NCBI RefSeq assembly: GCF_039794105.1
Contig: NZ_JBDIWA010000057.1
Span: 1-9,102 of the forward strand
Reading direction: 5' to 3'
Origin: Kuenenia sp039794105
GTDB lineage: Bacteria > Planctomycetota > Brocadiia > Brocadiales > Brocadiaceae
Length of the DNA stretch: 9,102 nt
Shown here: piece by piece, positions 1 to 5,623 of the stretch
Numbering within the stretch: the first letter of the stretch is position 1
How the letters are laid out: each line of letters starts with the position of its first letter
Translations under genes and position numbers: made by a program
The notes under the pieces: model-generated
Database searches by the model: none
What the model was told of the DNA's origin: nothing
What the model saw: the letters and a program-made list of their open reading frames with translations, nothing else

Positions 1-220
1 TCTGCGTCCTTGCATCCACAAACGTTACACTATGCCCAGATTGATTCGACACAAATAACGTACCACCATCCGGTGACATCGTTATGTGAAACGGCCCGGG
101 TAAATCCGTCTTTACATGCGTACCCTGTATATACCCCGCAGTCGCTACTCCGCCGCTTATCGCTACCGCAGCTCCAAGCATCACCGCTCCTATCATTCCC
201 TTTCGTATCATCTTATTCAT
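1..220 (-). CDS. Exported beta-propeller protein, probable hydrazine synthase beta subunit (partial, N-terminus only)
   Basis: The first 73 codons are present; the gene continues past base 1. The start is the ATG at 220, with AGGAGG at 224-229 only three bases upstream. A second ATG (codon 4) is a weaker alternative. Residues 1-28 form a signal peptide (basic N-region, Ala/Gly-rich core, ATA cleavage site at 26-28). The mature part holds a YVTN/NHL-like beta-propeller blade: HITMSPDGGTLFVSN (residues 45-59) followed by VTFVDART. The HZS beta subunit of Kuenenia is a seven-bladed propeller with no active site of its own, in the alpha-beta-gamma complex that makes hydrazine in the anammoxosome. 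I assign HZS from this fold plus the preceding cytochrome and regulator genes. The gene symbol is left blank because hzsB and hzsC are used inconsistently for this subunit, and some genera have the two fused. GC is about 50% (109 of 220 by count), richer than its neighbours. Another secreted propeller protein cannot be excluded. Confidence 0.72.
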   Translation of the reverse strand, partial: MNKMIRKGMIGAVMLGAAVAISGGVATAGYIQGTHVKTDLPGPFHITMSPDGGTLFVSNQSGHSVTFVDARTQ

Positions 221-268
221 TTTCCTCCTAATCACCACATAAAAATGATCATAAAATCTATTACTGAA

Positions 269-814
269 TTATCTTTCAACATGTGGGCATGTACCGGACT
301 TCTCGCATACGATTTCAAGTTCAACGCCGCCACAAGCTTCACATTCTCCACCTGTTTGCAACTGTGCAGGGTGTAAGCCTTCCTTCACCTTAAAATTTTT
401 GCCAGGTTCTTCATGTTCTGTACCACATTTAGGGCATTTAAATGTTACTCTTGACCATACCTTAGTGCTGGTAATATCATCCATACATATTTCGCAAATG
501 CCAGGATGCGGTATGCATTTGCCATATGCTTCACAGGCAGTGTTTATACAGCTATAAGCAATTTTCTGACATCCCCATGCTAAAGGAAGACTAGTATGTT
601 TTTTATCACCAGCGTCTTTGTGTGCCTTGAAATCCCATATGTAACCAATCTCAGAACACTCATCAAACTCTCTGACCTCTTTGCAATCCTTACAGTAGTA
701 AGCCTCCATAATCTGCCTCTTACCACAAGGCTTGTCCCACAAAGCATAACTAGAATGTGCTACGGCAAATAACATACTAAAAATACCCAGCAAAACTATA
801 ATACCTTTCTTCAT
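269..814 (-). CDS. Secreted cysteine-rich protein with four CXXC pairs, unknown function
   Basis: I do not recognise a family. The 181-residue product has a signal peptide (KK start, hydrophobic core about 4-20, SYA cleavage site near residue 24). It has 16 cysteines at 30, 41, 44, 53, 82, 89, 94, 100, 107, 110, 127, 130, 158, 161, 170 and 176. Four are CXXC pairs (41/44, 107/110, 127/130, 158/161). None is followed by His, so these are not heme c sites; CPKCG and CEACGG look like zinc-ribbon or rubredoxin-type knuckles. Metal binding or disulfides in the anammoxosome or periplasm are inferences. The start has a purine-rich AGGGGGTG at 823-830 as ribosome site. It lies downstream of a sigma-54-type promoter and 48 bases before the HZS-like gene, with no visible terminator between, so the two are probably co-transcribed. 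A role in HZS maturation, heme or zinc handling is a guess. HZS crystal structures contain zinc, which makes metal supply one option. Confidence 0.8.
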   Translation of the reverse strand: MKKGIIVLLGIFSMLFAVAHSSYALWDKPCGKRQIMEAYYCKDCKEVREFDECSEIGYIWDFKAHKDAGDKKHTSLPLAWGCQKIAYSCINTACEAYGKCIPHPGICEICMDDITSTKVWSRVTFKCPKCGTEHEEPGKNFKVKEGLHPAQLQTGGECEACGGVELEIVCEKSGTCPHVER

Positions 815-882
815 TTCACTTTCACCCCCTCTCCTTAATTTTATAAAAAACTACTGATTTAAAATTTGCACGACAAAAGAAC

Positions 883-900
883 TGCGCACAATTCATACCA
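883..900 (-). promoter_or_regulatory. Candidate sigma-54 (-24/-12) promoter of the Cys-rich gene and HZS operon
   Basis: Read on the minus strand, 900-883 is TGGTATGAATTGTGCGCA. GG (899-898) and GC (887-886) are separated by exactly ten bases, as in the consensus TGGCACG-N4-TTGCW; TGG, A, G and TGC of the core also match. It is the only GG-N10-GC on this strand in the 815-1071 gap. A start site about twelve bases past the GC (near 874) would leave a leader of about 60 bases before the ATG at 814. The gene just upstream encodes a sigma-54 activator with an intact GAFTGA loop, which makes functional use plausible. Confidence 0.6.
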
Positions 901-943
901 ACAACTGAACAATTTGTACATTGTCCATAATATATGAAGAAGC

Positions 944-990
944 AATTACTTGTACACACAGACACTTTGATGCTCTTAACACAAGTAATT
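944..990. repeat. Perfect 10-bp inverted repeat upstream of the sigma-54 promoter
   Basis: AATTACTTGT (944-953) and ACAAGTAATT (981-990) are exact reverse complements around a 27-base spacer. They lie about 45-90 bases upstream of the -24 element, where enhancer-type activator sites are usual. TTGTACA also occurs twice (914-920, 950-956), and ACTTTGATG twice (964-972, 1044-1052). These are candidate binding sites for the upstream response regulator. The loop is too long and no T-run follows, so a terminator is unlikely. In AT-rich sequence some such repeats arise by chance. Confidence 0.35.
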
Positions 991-1071
991 TTTAACGGCA
1001 GTTATCAACCATTCTACATCGCTTATTATTGCAAATTTGACATACTTTGATGTTAAATGCGCAATGTCATG

Positions 1072-2463
1072 CTAATTTGATATTCCATATTTCTGCAACC
1101 GATAGCGGAATGTCCCTCGTGTTAATCCCAGAAGTTTTGCGGCTTTTGTGATGTTGTTTTTGCTTCTTTCTAATGCTTTCGCAACTAATTGTTTTTCCAG
1201 ATCGTCCAGCGACAGGCCATTAGGTGGTATGTCAAAATTAACGGAATTATTTTGTGAAATGTTTTCATTTAATTCCGGAGGCGTGTAACCCTGCACAATA
1301 GAAGTAGGAAGATGCTCTGTTCTTATAACGCCGTTTTTACACAAAATTACTGCGCGTTCAATAATGTTTTGCAATTCTCTTATGTTACCTTCCCATTTGT
1401 GCTTTATTAATATCTTTTCAACTTCGGAACTTAATACAATCGGAGTCTTGCCCATTTTTGCTGAAAAATGATTAACAAAATGTTTGCTCAGCGGGATAAT
1501 ATCCCCACTTCTCTCCCTTAAAGCGGGCAGCATTATTGGAAAGACGCTTATGCGGTAATAGAGATCATCCCGAAACTTTCCATCTTTTACCATCTGGACA
1601 AGGTCTCTATTTGTTGCACATATAATCCGGACATCAACCTTTATCGTATCCGTACCACCAAGCCGTTCCAGCTCTTTCGATTCAATTATTCTAAGAACTT
1701 TTGCCTGTACTGCCGCAGACATCTCGGAAATTTCATCCAAAAAAAAAGTCCCGCCAGCGGCTAACTCAAATCGTCCCTTCTTAGTCTTTTCAGCTCCTGT
1801 AAATGCCCCTTTTTCGTAGCCAAACAATTCACTTTCTAGTAAATTCTCAGGGATTGCAGCACAATTAAGCGCCACAAAGGGACCACACTTTCTATCGCTG
1901 TTGTAATGTATCGCTCTTGACACCAGCTCTTTACCTGTACCACTTTCACCAGTGACCAGAACAGTGGAGTCGGTTCTTGTAACTTCGCCTACCAGCCGCA
2001 ATGTTTCAACAACACTTGGAGAATTGCCGATAATATTCCCAAAGTTATATTGCAACTCTAACGCCTTGCGTAGGTTTTTATTTTCAATAGTCAATGAGCT
2101 TACTTTTAAAGCTCTTTTTACCGCCAATTCTAAAATATCGTTATCGAAAGGCGCAACCAGATAATCAAAGACGCCTTCCTTCATAATGTCAATGGCAAAA
2201 CCAACAGAACCATAAGCGGTCAACACGATGATTGGGATATCCGCTACCTTATTTTTCACCGCCCTGATAAAATCGATACTATTACTGCCAGGAACCTTTA
2301 GGTCGGTAATTAAAAGGTGAAACCTCTCTTTATCTAAATAGCGGAGGACATCCTCAAAGCTGTTTCCCGCAACAACTTTAACATCCTTCATCTCCTCGAA
2401 TATCATCGTTAGCACGCGTCGCATGCGTTCTTCATCATCAGCTATTAATACCCTGTAAGTCAT
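1072..2463 (-). CDS. NtrC-family sigma-54 response regulator
   Basis: The 463-residue protein has the standard three-part NtrC layout. The receiver domain (about 2-120) has acidic D9/D10, phosphoacceptor D54 (in LLITDLKVPG) and T82. The AAA+ domain (about 143-375) has Walker A GESGTGKE (172-179), the sigma-54 contact loop GAFTGA (219-224) and Walker B GGTFFLDE (237-244). A Fis-type helix-turn-helix (about 432-458) has NNITKAAKLLGLTRGTFRYRL. It should hydrolyse ATP to open sigma-54 promoters. One oddity: the conserved receiver Lys of the KPF motif is Ala104 (APF), so phosphorylation signalling may be altered or lost. The start at 2463 is preferred over an in-frame ATG at 2490 because AAGGTGG sits five to eleven bases upstream of it, and the receiver fold begins there. 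No histidine kinase gene is seen nearby. It follows the cytochrome b gene by 82 bases and precedes the predicted sigma-54 promoter of the HZS genes, its probable target. Confidence 0.93.
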   Translation of the reverse strand: MTYRVLIADDEERMRRVLTMIFEEMKDVKVVAGNSFEDVLRYLDKERFHLLITDLKVPGSNSIDFIRAVKNKVADIPIIVLTAYGSVGFAIDIMKEGVFDYLVAPFDNDILELAVKRALKVSSLTIENKNLRKALELQYNFGNIIGNSPSVVETLRLVGEVTRTDSTVLVTGESGTGKELVSRAIHYNSDRKCGPFVALNCAAIPENLLESELFGYEKGAFTGAEKTKKGRFELAAGGTFFLDEISEMSAAVQAKVLRIIESKELERLGGTDTIKVDVRIICATNRDLVQMVKDGKFRDDLYYRISVFPIMLPALRERSGDIIPLSKHFVNHFSAKMGKTPIVLSSEVEKILIKHKWEGNIRELQNIIERAVILCKNGVIRTEHLPTSIVQGYTPPELNENISQNNSVNFDIPPNGLSLDDLEKQLVAKALERSKNNITKAAKLLGLTRGTFRYRLQKYGISN

Positions 2464-2510
2464 TATTCCACCTTGAAATATATCAAGCATTTAATTGATT
2501 CGGACTTAAC

Positions 2511-2519
2511 AGTATAGCA
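2511..2519 (-). promoter_or_regulatory. Weak extended -10 promoter candidate for the response regulator gene
   Basis: On the minus strand TGCTATACT (2519-2511) gives an extended -10 (TGN-TATACT) about 48 bases before the start at 2463. No good -35 hexamer is visible at the right distance. It could give the regulator its own basal expression, separate from the cytochrome genes. The match is short, so confidence is low. Confidence 0.25.
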
Positions 2520-2545
2520 TCTGCCTGCTACAAAATTTTTATCTA

Positions 2546-3391
2546 CTATAGCGCCCAAACAACAAGCGCAGAGACCATCAGGCTCACCAATATTAACCCT
2601 GTGATCAAAAGTGGTACCGCAATCAGCCTTGATAAAAATTTTGCGAAAAGAGATGGAGGCGCTACCTTAAAACTATCCAACTGTCTTTGACTTTTTAGCC
2701 TTTCATATTCACCAAGGCGCTCATGTTTAAACTCAGCCTCCGTTATTCTCCCTGTAAATATCGATTCATCTACTGGCATTTTTTCAGGCAGTAAGTGCGT
2801 GTGAATAAAATGAATTGTGAAAATAAAAACAGCCGCCAGTATTGCTTCATATCGATGAATAATCAACGCAATACCGGGGATATCGAAGATGCTGGCAACC
2901 GAAACGGGAATAATTTTTGTAAACTGAACAGGAAACCAAAGAATTAAGCCGGTAGCGGCCATAACAATAGTTCCCCACATCAAAGATAGATATTCAAACT
3001 TTTCCCAATAAATCCATCTGTCAAAATTCGGCCTTTTGCCAATACCAATAAACCATTTGATGTCTGCTATAACATCAAAAAGATCTCTTGGTTGCAAAAG
3101 CATTGAATTAGGCCCCCAAAAAAACCCTTTTTTCTTTTTAACAGATATGTTGAAAAACAGCCACGCAAAATGTAAAAACCCAGCAAAAAAAGTGATTAAG
3201 GCGCTGATCCTGTGAATATATCCTGCCGTAGGATATCCGCCAAACAATTCGTACAACCACCTCCCCCAATCATAACCACTAAAGGCGAGCGGCATGCCAG
3301 TCAAGACTAGCCCAAAAAAACTAATAATCGTCAAAAAATGACAAAATCTATGAAACAGCGTAAATCTTAAATAATTAGTGTTGCTCTTCAT
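2546..3391 (-). CDS. Membrane cytochrome b (formate dehydrogenase gamma / hydrogenase-type), probable quinol dehydrogenase subunit
   Basis: A 281-residue integral membrane protein with about five helices (roughly 18-36, 57-80, 132-154, 174-200, 252-280). Histidines lie in or beside these helices as expected for two b hemes: H14/H18 near helix 1, H60 and H74 in helix 2, H179, H194 and H197 in helix 4. The LFHRFCHF start and the four-helix pattern with a C-terminal extra helix resemble FdnI/HyaC-type cytochrome b subunits, which exchange electrons between quinone and a periplasmic partner. The start at 3391 is chosen over 3433 because AAAGGGG lies seven bases upstream and the helix-1 region follows directly. 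This gives a 17-base overlap with the multiheme cytochrome gene, suggesting translational coupling and a shared complex. Inference: it draws electrons from menaquinol and passes them to the multiheme partner for hydrazine synthesis. Confidence 0.85.
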   Translation of the reverse strand: MKSNTNYLRFTLFHRFCHFLTIISFFGLVLTGMPLAFSGYDWGRWLYELFGGYPTAGYIHRISALITFFAGFLHFAWLFFNISVKKKKGFFWGPNSMLLQPRDLFDVIADIKWFIGIGKRPNFDRWIYWEKFEYLSLMWGTIVMAATGLILWFPVQFTKIIPVSVASIFDIPGIALIIHRYEAILAAVFIFTIHFIHTHLLPEKMPVDESIFTGRITEAEFKHERLGEYERLKSQRQLDSFKVAPPSLFAKFLSRLIAVPLLITGLILVSLMVSALVVWAL

Positions 3392-4418
3392 CAGAATGCC
3401 CCTTTCTCCTAAACTCGTCACGAACTGTAGCAAACCAGCCTAACAATGAATGGAGCCCAAACTTGGTAAATGTTAAAGCTAGAATACCAATATACGCCAC
3501 AAACACAATACATAGGATTGTTTGGGGATTTTTAACAACTTTCTTCAACGCTTCAGGATCTTTGCGATAATTTTTCGCTGCAGCAAGCAAGGTCTTGTAA
3601 TAATTTAAATTTTTTATCTGCGGATGTTCAACATGTTTTACAAAACTTGCATTTGCATTAGCGTGACAACTACCGCATGTTTTAATTATGTTGTCTTGTC
3701 CAACCATAGACTCAGGTTCTGACGAGTTGAGAATAGTGTGTTTTCCATGACAATCAAAGCATACCGGTACATCCGTTGTAGTATGTCCAAGAGCAGTAAC
3801 CTGGCCATGTGCGTTATTCCTATAGCCGGCTAGATACTCTTCATGACAAGAACCACATGTATCTATTGTCAACTTTCTGTGTAGCGGGTCTGTTTCCCGA
3901 AGAACATACATCGGGGCTTTTTCTCCATATGAAGAAAAATGATAAGTAACCCCTCCATGGCAATGTTTGCACGTAGGTACGTCCTTATCATTCTCCTTCA
4001 TCAACTTAACATGCTTACTTTCATAATATTCCGCAGCAGGGTCGTCATGGCAAAATGTTATACAGTCAACAGGTGTAAGATTAGGTTTGTGCCCATTTTC
4101 AGCAATGTCATCATCTTCAACCTCTTCCAATGAAGCATGGCAGTCTGTACAGGAAAAGTCTGTTCCACCATGTGCAGTTTTATCAAAAACCTCCCTATCA
4201 ATCATCAAAGAAACAACTTCAATTTCACCCGTAACCGGATCAATCCTAGCCTTCTCGGTCTTTTCAATTTTTTCAGGATCTGCATGACAACCATAACATG
4301 TTTCGTTCTCGGCTGCAATCAGTACTGCAGCCCGAGAACATAAACCTATTACAGAAACAAGAGCAATAAAGAAAAAACACCCCGGTCTATTAAATCGTAG
4401 TAATTGTTTTAATTTCAT
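3375..4418 (-). CDS. Membrane-anchored heptaheme-type cytochrome c with one CX3CH motif
   Basis: The 347-residue product has a hydrophobic N-terminal export signal (about 13-36) and a C-terminal membrane helix (about 301-325) followed by a charged tail. Six CXXCH motifs begin at C41, C90, C150, C188, C220 and C248. A seventh, expanded motif CITFCH (C119, C123, H124) lies between the second and third of these. Other histidines (H83, H110, H136, H160, H180, H204, H212, H227, H262, H265) could be distal ligands. The ATG at 4418 is preferred to an upstream in-frame GTG at 4448: AGGAAG lies about nine bases before it, and the signal begins there. The gene lies 79 bases after the tetraheme cytochrome and overlaps the cytochrome b gene. 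With the latter it probably forms a quinol-oxidising complex facing the compartment where HZS works. Whether the CX3CH site carries heme is not shown by the sequence. No catalytic site was recognised, so electron transfer is the best call. Confidence 0.88.
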   Translation of the reverse strand: MKLKQLLRFNRPGCFFFIALVSVIGLCSRAAVLIAAENETCYGCHADPEKIEKTEKARIDPVTGEIEVVSLMIDREVFDKTAHGGTDFSCTDCHASLEEVEDDDIAENGHKPNLTPVDCITFCHDDPAAEYYESKHVKLMKENDKDVPTCKHCHGGVTYHFSSYGEKAPMYVLRETDPLHRKLTIDTCGSCHEEYLAGYRNNAHGQVTALGHTTTDVPVCFDCHGKHTILNSSEPESMVGQDNIIKTCGSCHANANASFVKHVEHPQIKNLNYYKTLLAAAKNYRKDPEALKKVVKNPQTILCIVFVAYIGILALTFTKFGLHSLLGWFATVRDEFRRKGHSDEEQH

Positions 4419-4497
4419 AATCTTTCTCTTCCTGTCCCTTTCCCACACTGGGGGTACCCATCGGGCTATAATAACTCAAGTAACAACTCAAAACCCA

Positions 4498-5208
4498 TCA
4501 ATGTTTTTTCTTATAGGGCAAATAAAGCATATCGTCTTTAGGCAAGATGTCCGCCCATTTCTTCTTATCTGCATCAGAGAGCTTCTTAATTACAAGGTCG
4601 ATATCATCTTCGTCGCGGTGGTCATCTTTCTTAAAATATTCTTTATAATCCATCACTTTATCTGTTTTCGGACACTTGTCCTTAGCATCAGCGCTCTCCC
4701 AATGGCATTGTAAACATTGTTCTTTCACAGTAGCAGTCCCATTTATGCCAGCAACTATCAAACCGGCGTCATATTGTGCTTTTCTTGCAAGGAGTGGGTC
4801 TTTCTTTAACAATTCTTTAAAGGCATCCTTTCCTTTCCCCAGATAGTTTTTCTTCACCTTTTCATATTCTTCTCCTGCACCGTGACACGCCTCACACTGC
4901 ACATTGGGCAAATATTTTTTATCCCCAAATTTTTTCTTGATTTTCGCCCCTACAGCCGTTGCATGACACTTCAAACATTCGGGATTGTCTTCGTCCGCTG
5001 TCCCCTTCAACCTTTTTTCCCAAGTGTTTGAATGCAATCTCTCTTTGTATTCTTCCCCTTCATAACAACCCTTAGACATGTGACACTTACAGCCGGCATT
5101 ACTAACAAATTTAGGCTCGGCTGCTTTCGCAGATACTGCAAATGAAATAGAACAAAATGAAATTACCAAACCGCCAAATAATGACTTGTAAACTCTTCCT
5201 CTTAACAT
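4498..5208 (-). CDS. Tetraheme cytochrome c with contracted CKCH motif (KsTH-like electron carrier to hydrazine synthase)
   Basis: A 236-residue exported cytochrome. Its signal peptide spans about residues 1-29 (Arg/Lys start, hydrophobic 9-27, AKA cleavage site). Heme motifs are CKCH (40-43), CLKCH (78-82), CEACH (105-109) and CLQCH (165-169). The codons for the first read TGT AAG TGT CAC, so the missing residue is real and in frame. A tetraheme protein with this CKCH motif, encoded in the HZS cluster of K. stuttgartiensis (KsTH), was shown to bind four hemes and exchange electrons with HZS, with unusual His/Lys and His/Cys ligation. Here the extra C48 and C179 are candidate Cys ligands. The mature protein is very Lys-rich with a basic C-terminus and has no second membrane helix, so it is probably soluble in the anammoxosome. 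The start at 5208 is supported by AGGAG seven bases upstream. It is the first gene after a 415-base gap. Confidence 0.9.
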   Translation of the reverse strand: MLRGRVYKSLFGGLVISFCSISFAVSAKAAEPKFVSNAGCKCHMSKGCYEGEEYKERLHSNTWEKRLKGTADEDNPECLKCHATAVGAKIKKKFGDKKYLPNVQCEACHGAGEEYEKVKKNYLGKGKDAFKELLKKDPLLARKAQYDAGLIVAGINGTATVKEQCLQCHWESADAKDKCPKTDKVMDYKEYFKKDDHRDEDDIDLVIKKLSDADKKKWADILPKDDMLYLPYKKKH

Positions 5209-5411
5209 CTAAATACTCCTTTCACGTAATCAAGAAATAACCTTAAACTATTAAAATCTTAAAAATACGAAACTTCTGAAACAATAAAACTTAACCTAAT
5301 CACAACAGTCGATACTCATATAGCGTCACCACTAACCTTTTTAATGATAATTTATCTTTAGTACATTGCTACACTCATTAATTTTACCACTATGAAGAAT
5401 TAGAACGAGCA

Positions 5412-5522
5412 ACTAAGTATATATGAAGTTTAATGATACATAGAATTGCGGTGCTTGCTAAAAAAAATTTCCAAGCCTTATCTCAAATAATTACACCCCT
5501 TATACTTAGTAAGCCTTCATAT
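5412..5522 (-). repeat. Crossed inverted repeats in the leader, possible pseudoknot or two-state switch
   Basis: In transcript order the segments are A = ATATGAAG (5522-5515), B = ACTAAGTATA (5510-5501), A' = CTTCATAT (5428-5421) and B' = TATACTTAGT (5421-5412). A pairs perfectly with A' over 8 bp, and B with B' over 10 bp. The order A-B-A'-B' means the two helices cannot nest: they would form a pseudoknot or two exclusive folds, with base 5421 shared. All lie downstream of the predicted promoter, inside the long leader of the tetraheme cytochrome mRNA. The pairing is seen directly; any RNA function is inference, and AT-rich sequence yields some repeats by chance. Confidence 0.35.
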
Positions 5523-5559
5523 CGCAATTTTTGAAATGAATAATCGGACGAAGATGCAT

Positions 5560-5588
5560 ACACTAGCATGGTTTTTTTATTGTGTCAA
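5560..5588 (-). promoter_or_regulatory. Candidate sigma-70-type promoter for the cytochrome cluster
   Basis: On the minus strand a perfect -35 TTGACA (5588-5583) is followed after 17 bases by TAGTGT (5565-5560). TGC immediately before it gives an extended -10 (TGN-TANNNT). The predicted start near 5553 would give a leader of about 345 bases before the ATG at 5208. It lies 36 bases past the accC stop. The -10 hexamer itself is weak. Confidence 0.45.
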
Positions 5589-5623
5589 CTAAAAATTGTT
5601 TTCTCAATTAATAAAATTACCAT

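Larger units (their letters stand above)
5209..5623 (-). other. Intergenic control region between accC and the tetraheme cytochrome gene
   Basis: This 415-base AT-rich gap contains no gene I can support: minus-strand ATG frames in it are all under about 20 codons and lack ribosome sites. It separates the acc genes from the electron-transfer genes. It holds the promoter candidate at 5560-5588 and the crossed inverted repeats at 5412-5522. A short stem GCTTG/CAAGC (5453-5457 and 5472-5476) encloses an A8 run (T8 on the transcribed strand). No GG-N10-GC sigma-54 element occurs on the minus strand here. No convincing terminator for accC was found. Confidence 0.6.

Noticed and set aside
10..376. 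Two overlapping plus-strand open frames at the left edge
   Set aside because: They run antisense to a well-supported signal-peptide/propeller gene and the Cys-rich gene, have low-complexity Ser/His/Tyr content and no recognisable motif.
269..814. Cys-rich protein as another multiheme cytochrome c
   Set aside because: None of its four CXXC pairs is followed by His, so there is no heme c motif.
944..990. Inverted repeat as a terminator of the regulator gene
   Set aside because: The loop is 27 bases, the arms are AT-rich and no T-run follows.
2464..2490. Upstream ATG at 2490 as start of the response regulator
   Set aside because: No ribosome site precedes it and it adds nine residues before the receiver fold; the ATG at 2463 has AAGGTGG at the right distance.
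3392..3433. Longer start of cytochrome b at 3433
   Set aside because: It would overlap the multiheme gene by 59 bases without a ribosome site; the ATG at 3391 has AAAGGGG seven bases upstream.
4419..4448. GTG start at 4448 for the multiheme cytochrome
   Set aside because: It adds a highly charged ten-residue stretch before the export signal; the ATG at 4418 gives a normal signal sequence and has AGGAAG upstream.
5500..5559. Short leader peptide frame of 17 codons from an ATG at 5559
   Set aside because: It has no ribosome site, and its ATG would lie upstream of the predicted transcript start.
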